Shown piece after piece: positions 32,541 through 42,569 of a stretch of DNA of 64,000 bases (positions are counted from its first letter, which is position 1; every line of letters starts with the position of its first letter). This stretch comes from Pseudomonas sp. TMP9 (GTDB lineage Bacteria > Pseudomonadota > Gammaproteobacteria > Pseudomonadales > Pseudomonadaceae). The notes beneath the pieces are model-generated. The model did not search any database. It was not told the DNA's origin and saw only the letters and a list, made by a program, of their open reading frames with translations. The DNA lies in assembly GCF_037943105.1 (NCBI RefSeq), contig NZ_CP149803.1, positions 806,001-870,000 of the forward strand, read 5' to 3'. Made by a program: the position numbers and the translations under genes.

Positions 32541-33704
32541 CTAAAGGGGCAGGCCAGCCATAACCCGGTATTGGTTACGCACTGGGTTGGCGTATTGCAA
32601 AATCAGGAAGGGTCGCTGCTCGCTCGGGCAGTTGGCCAGGCGGCGCTGCCATTCGTTTTTTGCCGCGCTCAGTTCGCCAGTAGGGAACACTTCAGCGGCG
32701 CTTGGTACGGCTAGCGTGGGGTCACGCTCAGCCCACATGGCATAAGCTAAGTAGTGCACGGGAAACAAGCGATAGCCGCTGAGAATCTGTCGATCCATCT
32801 CTGCTGCCAGCAGTTTGCTGTCTTCTAAGCCCTGGCTGACCGGTGCGCCGAAGTGCACATGCACGCGGCCTTTGTAGCCGGTGATGCCTAAAGCGATGCT
32901 CTGGTCGTCTTCGCCAGGTGCCTTGGTGTAACTGCCGCTGCTGGCGCGGGTAAACAGTTCGCGGGCTTTGGCTTGGTCGCAAGGGTCGTATTCATAGCTG
33001 ATCGACACCGGCGTCAGACGAAGGCTATTGATGACCTCGGCGAACGGCTCGGTCTTGCGGCTCATGTGGAACATCTTGAGGATTGCTGAATCCGTGCGGT
33101 CGTCACCGTCTTTGGCGCGTCCCTCAGCTTGAGCGATCCAGATTGACTCACCGTCAGCGCGAATCGAGTGGCTGATATAGCTCGACAGCAATTGGTATGC
33201 GGCCAATTTCTCACGACGACCGCTAATTGAACGGTGCACGATAAAGCTTTTGTTCAGGCGCATCAGGTCGCTGACAAAAGGTTTTTGCAGCAGGTTGTCG
33301 CCAATCGCGATGCGTGGTGTTGGCAGGCCGGCGTGGTACACCGCATAGTTGACGAATGCTGGGTCCATCACAATATCGCGGTGGTTGGCGACGAACAGGT
33401 AAGCTCGGCCGCCTTGCAGGTGCTCGATGCCGGAATAGCTCACGCCATCAGTTGCACGCTCAATGGTGTGGTCAACATAGCTAGCAATACGCGTTTGCAA
33501 TTGCGCGACAGATTGCACGTCGCGAAACTCAAGACGCAGACGATAGGCTATAAGGGGTTTAAGCAGCCAGCCTAACGGCGAAGCCAGGCGCGGGAAGCGA
33601 AACTGAGTGAGAATGCCAAGAAATGCATCATCAGCCAGTAGGCGCGCGAGCACGGCGGGGACTTCAGCGTCGGCATAAGGTCGGATGGCATCAAATTCGC
33701 CCAT
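32541..33704 (-). CDS. 1-acyl-sn-glycerol-3-phosphate acyltransferase-like protein (PlsC family)
   Basis: A 387-residue acyltransferase. The family's first block is VANHRDIVMDP near residue 117; it keeps the NHRD core but has five residues between His and the second Asp instead of four, a form I know from this Pseudomonas group. Later blocks include FIVHRSISGRREKL and WIAQAEGRAKDG, the latter with the glutamate of the phosphate-binding block. It probably transfers acyl chains to a lysophospholipid or related acceptor at the inner membrane; the exact substrate is unknown. The ATG at 33704 lies 8 bases after AAGAG; another ATG is one codon upstream. Confidence 0.85.
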   Translation of the reverse strand: MGEFDAIRPYADAEVPAVLARLLADDAFLGILTQFRFPRLASPLGWLLKPLIAYRLRLEFRDVQSVAQLQTRIASYVDHTIERATDGVSYSGIEHLQGGRAYLFVANHRDIVMDPAFVNYAVYHAGLPTPRIAIGDNLLQKPFVSDLMRLNKSFIVHRSISGRREKLAAYQLLSSYISHSIRADGESIWIAQAEGRAKDGDDRTDSAILKMFHMSRKTEPFAEVINSLRLTPVSISYEYDPCDQAKARELFTRASSGSYTKAPGEDDQSIALGITGYKGRVHVHFGAPVSQGLEDSKLLAAEMDRQILSGYRLFPVHYLAYAMWAERDPTLAVPSAAEVFPTGELSAAKNEWQRRLANCPSEQRPFLILQYANPVRNQYRVMAGLPL

Positions 33705-33835
33705 CATGTTCTCTTGTTGAGGTTGGCTGTTGAGATGTTTACCGCGTTGTTCGTCGTGTTCAGCAAACACTTTGACACGACTGCAGGGCCAGCTTTAGAG
33801 CGCCCATTATACGCCCAAGTCACAAGGAGACAGCG

Positions 33836-34018
33836 ATGCTGGAAAGCCAAGACTATCAATGCCCTTATTGCGGGGAGCAGGTTGAAGCACTGCTCGACCT
33901 TTCTGCGGGCGATCAGCAATACATCGAAGATTGTTCCGTGTGCTGTCGGCCGATCGTCTTTTCACTGCAAACCGATGGTGAGGAGTGGACCCTAGACGTA
34001 CGCGGGGAAAATGACTGA
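33836..34018 (+). CDS. CPXCG motif cysteine-rich small protein
   Basis: A 60-residue zinc-binding protein of the CPXCG family: CPYCG at residues 9-13 and CSVCCRP at about 33-39 form a four-cysteine site. The rest is acidic. It is cytoplasmic and of unknown function. The ATG follows AAGGAGACAGCG, a strong ribosome site. Its stop shares a base with the start of the DUF2007 gene (TGATG), so the two are co-translated and probably act together. Confidence 0.88.
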   Translation: MLESQDYQCPYCGEQVEALLDLSAGDQQYIEDCSVCCRPIVFSLQTDGEEWTLDVRGEND

Positions 34019-34278
34019 TGCAGCGGATTTACGAGCCACAGGACGTAATGGAGGGCGAGTTGCTGCTGGGCATGCTGGCCAGTGAGGGGATTGCTGCCTA
34101 CCTCACCGGGCAGCATCTGGCCGGCGCTGCGGGCGATTTACCGGCCCTTAGTTTGCTGGGCCTGATGGTCGATGATGATCAGGCGCACAGCGCGCGTGAG
34201 CTGATCGCCGCGTACAATGCCGCGTCACCGCTGCCTGGTGATGAGCCGGACAATATCCAGGGTACGTTGCTCTGCTAA
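34018..34278 (+). CDS. DUF2007 family protein (putative signal-transducing protein)
   Basis: An 86-residue protein. DUF2007 proteins open with a strand like RIYEPQDVMEGELLLGMLASEGI and then a short domain shaped like the regulatory ends of PII-like or ACT proteins (AYLTGQHLAGAAGDLPALSLLGLMVDDDQ). It is cytoplasmic, with no catalytic residues visible. It starts at the last base of the CPXCG gene and ends about 100 bases before the SOS-peptidase gene. The pairing with a zinc-binding protein is a common one, but the role of the pair is not known. Confidence 0.85.
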   Translation: MQRIYEPQDVMEGELLLGMLASEGIAAYLTGQHLAGAAGDLPALSLLGLMVDDDQAHSARELIAAYNAASPLPGDEPDNIQGTLLC

Positions 34279-34380
34279 CAGGCGGTTTTCGCTCCGCATG
34301 GCTGCCGCACTCAAGCCCTCAACAGCACTAAAGCGCTGCAATCAGCCAGCACCCTTACTCCAAAGGCTATCGAATTACTC

Positions 34381-34998
34381 ATGTGTGGACGTTACGCCCT
34401 GTTCCGTTGGCCACCTGCATTTGCAGCGCTGCCCGGTTTCCCCCCTGACCAGTTGCCGCACTGGAGTATCTCGCCGCACAGCCAGGTATTGCTGCTGCGC
34501 AATATTGATGGTGAGCGGCAGCTTACCCACGCGCGCTGGGGGCTAACGCCGCCTTGGCTGACTGACTTAACCAAGACGCCAGCCCAGGCCCGAGCCGAAA
34601 CGCTGGCCGAACAGCCGATGTTTCGTGAGGCGTTTCGCGTGCGTCGCGGCTTGCTGCCGGCTAACGGATTTTATGAATGGCGCGGCACTGCGCGCAAACG
34701 CCCTTATTGGCTAACAGGTGAAGGCACGCCGCTGTACTTTGCGGCCTTGTGGGAGGCTTACCCGGTCGAGGGTTGCGTATACCTGAGTACAGCCGTGGTG
34801 ACTCAGGCGGCGGCCAACCAACGCCGCCCGCTGATTCTCGATGAGGCCGCTCAAGCCGTTTGGCTGGCTGCCGACAGCTCGCCGAGCGAGTTGCAGGCTT
34901 TGCTGAATAAGCCGCAGCCAGTGTTGCGTGAGCGAGTGCTGGCCAACTTGATTAATGACCCCAAGCTGGATGCGCCGGAATGCCTGACGCCTGCTTAG
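34381..34998 (+). CDS. SRAP family protein (HMCES/YedK-like)
   Basis: A 205-residue protein of the SOS response-associated peptidase family, which forms a covalent link between its N-terminal cysteine and abasic sites in single-stranded DNA. Met1 is followed by Cys2 (MCGRYALF), the key nucleophile; ARAETLAEQPMFREAF and LLPANGFYEWRG supply asparagine and glutamate. The histidine usually found in the motif H-x-R-M-P is missing: here the segment reads AAANQRRPLILD. Length 205 is a little short of YedK (222). A LexA site was not found upstream. It likely still protects abasic sites, but peptidase-like release may differ. Confidence 0.87.
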   Translation: MCGRYALFRWPPAFAALPGFPPDQLPHWSISPHSQVLLLRNIDGERQLTHARWGLTPPWLTDLTKTPAQARAETLAEQPMFREAFRVRRGLLPANGFYEWRGTARKRPYWLTGEGTPLYFAALWEAYPVEGCVYLSTAVVTQAAANQRRPLILDEAAQAVWLAADSSPSELQALLNKPQPVLRERVLANLINDPKLDAPECLTPA

Positions 34999-35067
34999 TG
35001 CCATGATCAGCCTCGGCTAAAACCCCAAGGGCGGACTGTTTGCCCGCCCGGTGTATTGCCTGCTGGG

Positions 35068-37203
35068 TTAGACCTTGAACTGATTGATCAGACGGCGCTG
35101 CTGTTCGGCCAGCTTGGTCAGTTCAGCACTGGCTTGGCTGGCGTCGTCAGCGCCACCGGCCACTTCATTGGCCACTTGGCCGATATTGGTGACGTTGCGG
35201 TTGATGTCTTCAGCCACTGCACTCTGCTCCTCGGCAGCGCTGGCGATTTGCGTGTTCATGTCGTTGATCACAGACACCGCTTGGGTGATCGACTCCAGCG
35301 CCTCGGCAGCTTGTCTGGCCTGCTGCACGCTGATCTCGGTCTTGTCTTGGCTGTTTTCCATCACCTTGACCACATCGCGCGTGCCCTGCTGCAACTGCTG
35401 GATCATGGTTTGAATTTCTTCGGTGGCCTTCTGTGTTTTCTGCGCCAGGTTACGCACCTCATCGGCGACTACAGCAAAACCACGGCCCTGCTCGCCGGCG
35501 CGAGCAGCCTCAATAGCGGCATTGAGTGCAAGCAGGTTGGTTTGTTCGGCAATCCCACGAATCGCCACCAAGATGGCGTTGATGTTCTCGCTGTCCTTAG
35601 CCAGTGTTTGCACCACGGTCACTGCGCGGCCAATTTCTTGGGCCAGTGCAGCAATCGAGTCAGCGGTGTTCTGCACGGTTTGCTTGCCTTGATTAGCGGC
35701 GCGGTCTGCATGGTTAGCGGCTTCGGCTGCATGGGTTGTATTGCGTGCCACATCCTGGGCAGTGGCGGTCATTTCATGCACGGCAGTGGCGACTAGTTCG
35801 ATTTCTGCCATTTGTTTCTGCACGCCCTGGTTAGTACGGATGGCAATGTCGGCGGTGTGCTCGGAGGAGTCACTGACCTTTTGTACCGAGACGACCACTT
35901 GGCCGATCATGGCTTGCAGCTTGCCGAGGAACGTATTGAAACCTAGGGCTATTTGGCCCAGTTCATCGTTACGATCAACCTGCAGACGTCGAGTCAAATC
36001 GCCATCGCCTTGGGCAATGTCATCGAGCATGACTACCATCTGCCTTAATGGACGGGCGATGCCATGGGCGACGAACCCGATCATCAGCATGCCAGCTGCG
36101 GCAACTAATAGGCCCACCAAGGCCATACCCAACGTGTCATCTTGGGCTTGCTGGGTGAGGTCGGCTTGCAGAGTTGTGAGTTCTGCGAACACTGCACTGG
36201 TCGGCAGTGCGATGGCCAAGGTCCAGCGTGTCGAGGTGCCGGCGACTTGGAATGGCAGCAGTAATTGGAGGACCTGGCGTTCTTGGTCGAGCGAGTTAAT
36301 AGGCTCATTGCTGGTGCTTTGTTTGAGTTGATTCAATAACTCCGCATTCACCACCTGACTGGCAGGCTTGCCGACCAATTTAGCGTCTTGGGTTGCGGCA
36401 ATCAGGGTGCCGTTAGCTGCGATCAAGGCAAGTTCGCCAGCGCCACCGTATAGATCGCCTTTGGCAATAGTTAGACGCTCTTGGATAAAGTCCAGCGCCA
36501 GATCGTTGCCGGAAACTCCGCGGAATTGGCCATTAACTATGATCGGTGCATTAAACGATGCAACCAGTACCTGCTTGCCACCGAAGTCGAACGACGCGGG
36601 GTCGATCACGCAGGGTTTGCCGGTTTCTTTAGGGCACAGGTAGTACTCGCCGGTGCGCACCCCAGTGGGTTGAATGTCCTCGCTTTCCATCTGCTCAACA
36701 GTTAGGGCGTCGAGCTTGAGTTGATCACCCTCGCGGAACCACCAGGGCATAAAGCGGCCGGTTTGGTCGTAGCCGCTTTCCTTTTGATTGGCGTAAAGAT
36801 CATCGTCCTGATCGAATGCGTTGGCTTCCCAGCCGATATAAATGTCTATCAGCTCAGGGTTTGCCCTGAGGTATTCACTGAGCAGCTTGCTCAGTTCCTC
36901 ACGGGTCAGGCTTATCCCGCTGTTGCCGTCAGCGCTGCTCATTTGGCTGTTGAGGGTGGCCAAGGCTTTCGCCACTGTCATGGGCTGTTCAAACTGGCGC
37001 TGAAGTTGGCCTACTTGGGCCATAGCCAGAGAGGTCAGGCGCTGATTGATCACCTCTTCAAGCAGGGTTTGGGTGCGCACTTGTACTTGGGCCTGTGTCC
37101 GGCCCCCAGCAAACAAGGCGTAGAGCACCAGCGCAACCACCACTGCTAGGATGCTGGCCCCCGCCATGAGTGCAACGGAAGACTGGATCGACTTGAATCG
37201 CAT
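35068..37203 (-). CDS. Methyl-accepting chemotaxis protein with double Cache sensor
   Basis: A 711-residue chemoreceptor. A first transmembrane helix (about 11-31) precedes a 320-residue periplasmic double Cache domain, then a second helix near 357-378, HAMP, methylation helices and the signalling tip [35 protein letters not shown], seen here as two adjacent pieces. The sensor contains RFMPWWF and a cysteine pair in [12 protein letters not shown], but lacks the complete YxxxxRxWY amino-acid motif I would expect, so the ligand is not predictable. There is no C-terminal CheR-binding pentapeptide (end INQFKV). AGAGG precedes the ATG at 37203. It reads alone. Confidence 0.93.
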   Translation of the reverse strand: MRFKSIQSSVALMAGASILAVVVALVLYALFAGGRTQAQVQVRTQTLLEEVINQRLTSLAMAQVGQLQRQFEQPMTVAKALATLNSQMSSADGNSGISLTREELSKLLSEYLRANPELIDIYIGWEANAFDQDDDLYANQKESGYDQTGRFMPWWFREGDQLKLDALTVEQMESEDIQPTGVRTGEYYLCPKETGKPCVIDPASFDFGGKQVLVASFNAPIIVNGQFRGVSGNDLALDFIQERLTIAKGDLYGGAGELALIAANGTLIAATQDAKLVGKPASQVVNAELLNQLKQSTSNEPINSLDQERQVLQLLLPFQVAGTSTRWTLAIALPTSAVFAELTTLQADLTQQAQDDTLGMALVGLLVAAAGMLMIGFVAHGIARPLRQMVVMLDDIAQGDGDLTRRLQVDRNDELGQIALGFNTFLGKLQAMIGQVVVSVQKVSDSSEHTADIAIRTNQGVQKQMAEIELVATAVHEMTATAQDVARNTTHAAEAANHADRAANQGKQTVQNTADSIAALAQEIGRAVTVVQTLAKDSENINAILVAIRGIAEQTNLLALNAAIEAARAGEQGRGFAVVADEVRNLAQKTQKATEEIQTMIQQLQQGTRDVVKVMENSQDKTEISVQQARQAAEALESITQAVSVINDMNTQIASAAEEQSAVAEDINRNVTNIGQVANEVAGGADDASQASAELTKLAEQQRRLINQFKV

Positions 37204-37382
37204 AGGAACCTCTTAACGTGGTGGTTGCGCCTGTTCCTTGGCTTATCGGCAGTGCAGTTTCAAAACATTAGCTCAGCTTTATAACGGGCAAAGGGTTTTG
37301 CGCAGCGACACGCGCGTTATGCCGGTTGTTTTGCCCCGATGCACGGCCTAGCATACGGCCCCTGTCGTGAAGGAGAACTGAC

Positions 37383-38195
37383 ATGAATATCCCATTTCGT
37401 CTGCTCAGCCTGAGTCTATGCAGCCTATTGGTCGCCTGCCAGGCGGTGAATACCACCAGTGGCGGCGCTGTTGGTGTTGAGCGCAAGCAATACATGTTCA
37501 GCATGCTCTCGACCCAAGAGGTCAACCAAGCGTATGCACAGTCTTATCAGCAGACGTTGAGCGACGCCTCGGGCAAAGGCATGCTGGACAAAAACAGCGC
37601 CAATGCTAAGCGTCTGCAAGCCATTGCCAATCGCCTGATCAAGCAGGCGCCGCTGTTTCGTCCGGATTCTGCGCAGTGGCAGTGGGAAGTTAATCTGATC
37701 AAGAGCCCCGAGCTGAACGCCAACTGCGGCCCGGGCGGCAAGATCATTTTTTACAGCGGCATCATCGAAAAACTGAAGCTGACTGACGATGAGATCGCCG
37801 CGATCATGGGCCATGAAATCGCTCATGCGTTGCGTGAGCACGGTCGTGAGGCGATGTCCAAGGCCTATGGCATTGAGATGGCTAAGCAGGGCGCCGGTGC
37901 GTTGCTCGGCCTAGGTTCCGACAGCTTGGCGCTAGCCGATGCCGCCGTGCAATACGGCATGACCCTGCCCAATAGCCGTGGCAATGAAAATGAGGCTGAT
38001 CTGATCGGTCTGGAGTTAGCCGCCCGTGCCGGCTACAACCCTAACGCTGCCGTTAGCTTGTGGCAGAAGATGGCCGCTGCCAGCGAAGGTGCCCCACCTG
38101 AGTTTATGAGCACGCACCCATCGTCAGGCAGCCGGATTGCTTCCCTGCAAGCGGCGATTCCTAAAGTCATGCCGCTGTATCAGCAGGCGCGTTAA
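37383..38195 (+). CDS. M48-family lipoprotein metalloprotease
   Basis: A 270-residue protein with a lipobox (LLSLSLCSLLVAC, cysteine at 19) and a zinc protease domain. The catalytic motif is MGHEIAHALREHG (HExxH) near residues 140-152; a third ligand glutamate is in ENEADLIGLELAARAGY near 201-217. It resembles LoiP/YcaL-type outer-membrane quality-control proteases. GGAG lies before the ATG. It is monocistronic, divergent from the chemoreceptor, and ends at a terminator. The protein is likely periplasmic, anchored to a membrane, with substrates in outer-membrane assembly; that role is inferred from family members. Confidence 0.92.
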   Translation: MNIPFRLLSLSLCSLLVACQAVNTTSGGAVGVERKQYMFSMLSTQEVNQAYAQSYQQTLSDASGKGMLDKNSANAKRLQAIANRLIKQAPLFRPDSAQWQWEVNLIKSPELNANCGPGGKIIFYSGIIEKLKLTDDEIAAIMGHEIAHALREHGREAMSKAYGIEMAKQGAGALLGLGSDSLALADAAVQYGMTLPNSRGNENEADLIGLELAARAGYNPNAAVSLWQKMAAASEGAPPEFMSTHPSSGSRIASLQAAIPKVMPLYQQAR

Positions 38196-38207
38196 AGCGT
38201 ATTAAAC

Positions 38208-38233
38208 CAAAAAGCCCCGAAAGGGGCTTTTTG
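38208..38233 (+). terminator. Intrinsic terminator after M48 protease gene
   Basis: An 11-base stem (CAAAAAGCCCC) with a GAAA tetraloop and a T run, 12 bases after the stop codon. Confidence 0.92.
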
Positions 38234-38336
38234 TTGTGCGCCGGTTTTTCATTCACGATTCGGCAGACGCCTCTTTATTACTGCCGAGTGAGCAGAGTGC
38301 CGCGTATGACGGGCACCATCTATTCGTGGTTGCGTT

Positions 38337-38921
38337 TCAGATCATCCCGCTGAACCTCAGCGCTTGATACCCCGCATACACGGCCAAGGCTACAAAGGCG
38401 CAGGCTGCGAGGCGGCGAATCAGGGTCAGCGGCAAGCGCTCAGCGGCAAAATTACCGGCCAGCACCACCGGTACATTTGCAATCAACATGCCCAGGGTGG
38501 TGCCAATGATCACCAGAATAAAATGCGGGTACTGAGCGGCGAGCATCACGGTCGCCACTTGGGTTTTGTCGCCCATTTCCGCGATAAAAAAGGCGATCAA
38601 AGTTGTCAGGAAGGGTCCAAATTTTTGCAGGCTGGAGTCTTCATCGCCATCAAGTTTGTCGGGTACCAGGGTCCACAGCGCTACAGCGATAAAGCTGACA
38701 GCGAGGACCCAGCTCAGTGTGGCGAGGGAGAAGAAGCTGGCAACCCAGTTACCGACTGCGCCCGCCGCGAAATGGTTGGCCAGGGTGGCGACCACGATGC
38801 CGCAGATGATTGGCCAGGGTTTGCGAAAGCGTGAGGCTAGAAGCAAGGCCAGTAATTGCGTTTTGTCGCCAATTTCGGCCAGTGCAACGATAAATGTCGG
38901 GACAAATAGGGATTCGAGCAT
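38337..38921 (-). CDS. GDT1/TMEM165 family manganese transporter
   Basis: A 194-residue membrane protein with six helices in two repeats, each carrying the family motif E-x-G-D-K-T: EIGDKTQLLALLLA near 16-29 and EMGDKTQVATVMLA near 111-124. The acidic and polar residues of these motifs move Mn2+ or Ca2+ in exchange for protons. A yybP-ykoY manganese riboswitch lies directly upstream, which makes Mn2+ export the likely job in this organism. AGGAA precedes the ATG at 38921. Confidence 0.93.
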   Translation of the reverse strand: MLESLFVPTFIVALAEIGDKTQLLALLLASRFRKPWPIICGIVVATLANHFAAGAVGNWVASFFSLATLSWVLAVSFIAVALWTLVPDKLDGDEDSSLQKFGPFLTTLIAFFIAEMGDKTQVATVMLAAQYPHFILVIIGTTLGMLIANVPVVLAGNFAAERLPLTLIRRLAACAFVALAVYAGYQALRFSGMI

Positions 38922-38949
38922 CAGGCATTCCTAATGGGGCGGGTCGACA

Positions 38950-39120
38950 TAGCTATGACACGTACAGCCTTCCCGCCCCGGGTAAGGTGTGCGTGTCATA
39001 GGTCTGGTCAAACCACAGGCCCCACTCAGTGGGCCTTGGGTCGTACGCGCCATGCTCTGTTGAACAAGTATGTTGACGCGTACCGGGCGAGCTTGCGCTC
39101 GCGGGAGACTACTCCCCTAG
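38950..39120 (-). promoter_or_regulatory. yybP-ykoY manganese riboswitch
   Basis: On the minus strand the region opens with GGGGAGTAG (39110-39118), followed by a hairpin, GTCAACATAC, GCGCGTACGACC, GACCAGACCTATGACACG and, after a GGGCGGGAAGG segment, CGTGTCATAG. CTATGACACG and CGTGTCATAG can pair to form the long 3' stem of this class. The pieces appear in the order known for Mn2+-sensing yybP-ykoY RNAs, for example the one before Escherichia coli mntP. It lies between rsmC and the GDT1 gene and ends about 30 bases before the start codon, so it should switch on that gene when manganese is high. Confidence 0.85.
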
Positions 39121-39166
39121 GACGCGCGCATTCTGCCCGCGCATCGAGAGTAGGGCAAGGCTTGCC

Positions 39167-40165
39167 TTACTTTTTGCACGCGTGATAGATGCGAAAGCCC
39201 TTAGCGCCAGCCAAGGTTTGGCAGGGACCGAGGTGCTGTTCGATCAGGGGTTGATATTTTAGAAAGCTGTTGGCGACCAATCTTAATTCGCCTTTGCTGG
39301 CCAAGTGTTGGCTTGCTTGACGCAGCAGGTGTTCACTGGCCTGGTAGTGGGTATGGACGCCTAGGTGGAAGGGCGGGTTGCTGAGGATTGCGCTAAGGCC
39401 GGTGGGCGCGGCGTCAATGCCATCAGCACAGATGACCTCAGCGTGCAGATTATTGGCCGCTAAGGTCAGGCGGCTGCTTGCCACGGCAAAGGCGTCCACA
39501 TCCAGCATGGTGATCTGGCTATCCGGGTAGCGGCGTTTCAGTGCGGCCCCGAGTACGCCGGCGCCGCAGCCGAAATCAAGGATATGCCCGCTCGGCAAGT
39601 TGTCGAGGTGTTCCAGTAACAGCGCACTGCCGACGTCCAAGCGACCGTGGCTGAATACCCCAGGCAAGCTCAGCACGTGCATCGGACCGTCAGCCAGGGC
39701 TAGCTCATAGTGTTGAGCCAAGCTGTGCAAGTCAGGTGTATCCGGTGCGTTTTCTACTCGAACTTGCCAGAGCTGGCAGTGCCGAGCGCTGTCGAGTTTG
39801 CGTGCCTGGCCAAAAGCGGCCAATTGCTTGGCGGCGCGCTCGATGCCGGCGCGTTTTTCTCCGACCAAGAACAACGCACGACCGCCCAAGCGAGCGGCTA
39901 AGGCATTCAGCAAGTATTCCGTGAGTTCACGAGATTTTGGTAGAAACACCACCGCTGCCTGAAAGTCGCGCTCGTCTGGTTGCGTACCAAAATGACAGCG
40001 GCCACTGAAGCGTGCGTCCAGTAGGGCATGCTCGCCGGCGTGCCAGCTCCAGCCATGGGCCTCAGACAGATGCCCGAGCAGGTCATCCGCCGGCAAGCCG
40101 GCAAGCAGCAACGGGCCGCTGAACAGGTCGGCTTGGCGCAACAGCACTTCGCTTCGCGGGTCCAT
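39167..40165 (-). CDS. rsmC: 16S rRNA (guanine-N2)-methyltransferase RsmC
   Basis: A 332-residue enzyme that methylates G1207 of 16S rRNA using S-adenosylmethionine. It has two related Rossmann domains, as in RsmC. The C-terminal active one has the SAM-binding motif [20 protein letters not shown] near 193-212 and the catalytic [17 protein letters not shown] near 258-274. The N-terminal domain (to about 170) is degenerate, typical for the family. GAGGAG precedes the ATG. It is the gene ahead of the manganese riboswitch region. Confidence 0.93.
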   Translation of the reverse strand: MDPRSEVLLRQADLFSGPLLLAGLPADDLLGHLSEAHGWSWHAGEHALLDARFSGRCHFGTQPDERDFQAAVVFLPKSRELTEYLLNALAARLGGRALFLVGEKRAGIERAAKQLAAFGQARKLDSARHCQLWQVRVENAPDTPDLHSLAQHYELALADGPMHVLSLPGVFSHGRLDVGSALLLEHLDNLPSGHILDFGCGAGVLGAALKRRYPDSQITMLDVDAFAVASSRLTLAANNLHAEVICADGIDAAPTGLSAILSNPPFHLGVHTHYQASEHLLRQASQHLASKGELRLVANSFLKYQPLIEQHLGPCQTLAGAKGFRIYHACKK

Positions 40166-40193
40166 AAATGCTCCTCGAAAAAAGTCGCGTAGC

Positions 40194-41162
40194 TTAGCTG
40201 ACTACACGCATGGGTGCGCCGCTGATAAACCCGTGGGCGTTTTCACTCAGCTGGGCCACGATACGTTGTCGCGCTTCACGGCTACCCCAGGCACTGTGCG
40301 GGGTGACAATTAATCGGGGAATGTCGGCGGCAAGCAAGGGGTTGCCATCCTTCGGCGGCTCTTGGCTCAGTACGTCGGTAGCGGCTCCGCCCAAGCGGCC
40401 TGCGCGCAATGCGTCTACCAACGCCTGTTCATTAATTAAGCCGCCGCGTGCGGTGTTGATCACCAAGGCAGTCGGTTTCATCAAGCTGAGCTCACGAGCG
40501 CCGATCAGGTTCAGGGTGTGGCTGTTCAGTGGACAATGCAGGGTCAGCGCATCGATTTGAGGCAGCAATTCTTCAAGCGCCAAGCGGTCAGCGCGGGGTG
40601 GCCGTCCCGGCAGATGCCCAAACAAAACCCGCATGCCAAACGCTTCAGCCAGTTTGGCGACGGCGCTGCCCAGTTCACCATGGCCGAGCAGGCCTAAGGT
40701 TTTTCCGTGCAGTTCGATAATGGGGTAATCCAGCAGGCAAAACTGCTGCGCCTCTTGCCAGCGGCCGGCGCGCACATCCTGTTGGTAATCAGGCAGGCGA
40801 GTGGCCAGCGCGAGCAGTAACATTAATGTGTGCTGCGCCACTGATGGCGTACCGTAGCCTTGGCAGTTACTCACGCTCACGCCGTGAGCACGCGCGGCGG
40901 CCAGATCAATCGAGTTGGTGCCTGTGGCAGCAACCAGCACCAGCTTCAGTTCCGAGCAGGCGGCGAAAACGGCAGCGTTCAAGGGCACCTTATTGCTGAT
41001 AGCCACCTGCACACCCTGCAAGCGTTCGATGGTCTGCACCTCGCTGTCGCTGTGCGGATACAACTGCAGCTCGGCAAAACAGGCGCTCAGGCTGGATAAA
41101 TCTAGATCACCGAGGTCGAGCGAACGGTGATCGAGAAACACGGCGCGGTGACTGTTACTCAT
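40194..41162 (-). CDS. D-2-hydroxyacid dehydrogenase (glycerate dehydrogenase-like)
   Basis: A 322-residue NAD(P)-dependent dehydrogenase of the D-isomer-specific family. The cofactor-binding fingerprint is [23 protein letters not shown] near 152-174; the catalytic arginine is in [19 protein letters not shown] near 232-250; the glutamate lies in [11 protein letters not shown] and the histidine in VTPHSAWGS near 291-299. It resembles hydroxypyruvate reductase/glycerate dehydrogenase, but other 2-oxo acids cannot be excluded. AGGATAG precedes the ATG. It lies 28 bases from rsmC and may be co-transcribed with it. Confidence 0.9.
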   Translation of the reverse strand: MSNSHRAVFLDHRSLDLGDLDLSSLSACFAELQLYPHSDSEVQTIERLQGVQVAISNKVPLNAAVFAACSELKLVLVAATGTNSIDLAAARAHGVSVSNCQGYGTPSVAQHTLMLLLALATRLPDYQQDVRAGRWQEAQQFCLLDYPIIELHGKTLGLLGHGELGSAVAKLAEAFGMRVLFGHLPGRPPRADRLALEELLPQIDALTLHCPLNSHTLNLIGARELSLMKPTALVINTARGGLINEQALVDALRAGRLGGAATDVLSQEPPKDGNPLLAADIPRLIVTPHSAWGSREARQRIVAQLSENAHGFISGAPMRVVS

Positions 41163-41243
41163 CAGCTGTATCTATCCTGCGGGTTTAGGCGGGGGGTATG
41201 GTGTCGAGCCTAACAGAATCATTTCGACGTCGCGGAGCCTGCT

Positions 41244-41873
41244 ATGTACTGGTCTGAATTTTTAGCGGTGGCGCTGATCCACTTGTTGGCGGTGGCCAGT
41301 CCAGGTCCGGATTTTGCCATTGTGCTGCGCGAGAGTGTGGGTCATGGACGGCGCGCCGGCATGTTCAGTGCACTTGGGGTTGGCTGCGGGATCTTTATCC
41401 ACGTGGCCTATTCGCTGCTGGGCATCGGCTTGATCGTGTCGCAATCGCTGGTGCTATTTAACGCGCTAAAGTGGCTGGCGGCCGCCTATTTGCTGTACAT
41501 CGGCATCAAAGCGCTGCGGTCTAAGCCAGCTTCCCCGAGCGCTGCGGAGCTGAATTTGGCTGAAGCTGCGCGTTCGCCACGCGCAGCTTTTGTCGCCGGT
41601 TTTGTGACCAACGGGTTAAACCCCAAGGCCACGTTGTTCTTCCTCTCGTTGTTTACCGTGGTGATCAATCCGCACACGCCCTTGCCGGTGCAGGCGGGCT
41701 ATGGTGTTTACCTGGCACTGGCGACGACGCTGTGGTTTTGCATGGTCGCGCAACTGTTTAGCCATCAGCGCGTGCGTGCTGGGTTTGCTCGCATGGGTCA
41801 CTGGTTTGATCGGTTGATGGGCACTGTGCTGATTGGTTTAGGCGTTAAGCTGGCGTTTACTGAGCTGCGTTAA
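41244..41873 (+). CDS. LysE-family translocator
   Basis: A 209-residue membrane protein with about six helices, of the LysE/RhtB family that exports amino acids. It begins with FLAVALIHLLAVASPGPDFAIVLRESVGHGRRAG, containing the family's SPGPD motif at about 19-23, and has TNGLNPKATLFFLSLF near 123-138 as the second conserved block. The substrate is not predictable. GGAG precedes the ATG. It is a stand-alone gene, divergent from the dehydrogenase and convergent with smpB. Confidence 0.92.
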   Translation: MYWSEFLAVALIHLLAVASPGPDFAIVLRESVGHGRRAGMFSALGVGCGIFIHVAYSLLGIGLIVSQSLVLFNALKWLAAAYLLYIGIKALRSKPASPSAAELNLAEAARSPRAAFVAGFVTNGLNPKATLFFLSLFTVVINPHTPLPVQAGYGVYLALATTLWFCMVAQLFSHQRVRAGFARMGHWFDRLMGTVLIGLGVKLAFTELR

Positions 41874-41935
41874 ATCGCACGCTGCAATGAAAATGCCCCG
41901 CATCAGCGGGGGATATCGTTTAGACCGGGCATTGT

Positions 41936-42418
41936 TTAATCGTCTTTGCCTTTAGTGCGCATGGCGCGCTGTACTTCACGGTCGGCGTCACGCTCTTTTT
42001 CGGTGTGACGTTTATCGAAGTCTTTCTTGCCCTTGGCCAGCGCAATTTCGCACTTGATCAGGTGAGCCTTCCAGTAAATCGACAGGGCCACGCAGGCATA
42101 GCCTTTTTGCTGCACGGCGGCAAACAGTTTGTCCAATTCCCGCTTGTTCAGCAGCAACTTACGGGTGCGCGTAGGGTCGGCGATCACGTGGGTACTGGCC
42201 GCTGTCAGTGGCGTAATGTGACAGCCCATCAGCCAGGCTTCATCGTTCTTCAGCAGTACGTAGCTGTCGACCAATTGAGCTTTGCCGGCGCGCAGACTTT
42301 TTACTTCCCAGCCGGCCAGGACCAAGCCGGCCTCGAACCTGGATTCGACGAAGTAGTCATGCATCGCCTTATTGTTTTTCGCGATGGTGCCTTGCTGGTG
42401 ATTCTTTTGTTTAGCCAT
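41936..42418 (-). CDS. smpB: SsrA-binding protein SmpB
   Basis: A 160-residue protein that binds tmRNA and brings it to stalled ribosomes for trans-translation. The beta-barrel core has [34 protein letters not shown], given here as two adjacent pieces, and the C-terminal basic tail ([20 protein letters not shown]) that enters the ribosome. The ATG at 42418 is standard for the family; the upstream in-frame extension of 44 residues has no homology. It is transcribed away from the sodium-dependent transporter gene. The tmRNA gene is not in this window. Confidence 0.95.
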   Translation of the reverse strand: MAKQKNHQQGTIAKNNKAMHDYFVESRFEAGLVLAGWEVKSLRAGKAQLVDSYVLLKNDEAWLMGCHITPLTAASTHVIADPTRTRKLLLNKRELDKLFAAVQQKGYACVALSIYWKAHLIKCEIALAKGKKDFDKRHTEKERDADREVQRAMRTKGKDD

Positions 42419-42569
42419 AGGGTCGGCATTATAGGGAGACACTGGCGCCGGCGCTATGAGTGCGACACGGCAAAAGTGTTTGGGCGCGCTGGGTGTCGTC
42501 CGCCCTTGAGCCGTTCCGGTGAATCCCCGACAATGTGCGATCTTTTTCAATAGAGCAGGCTAGCCGCGC

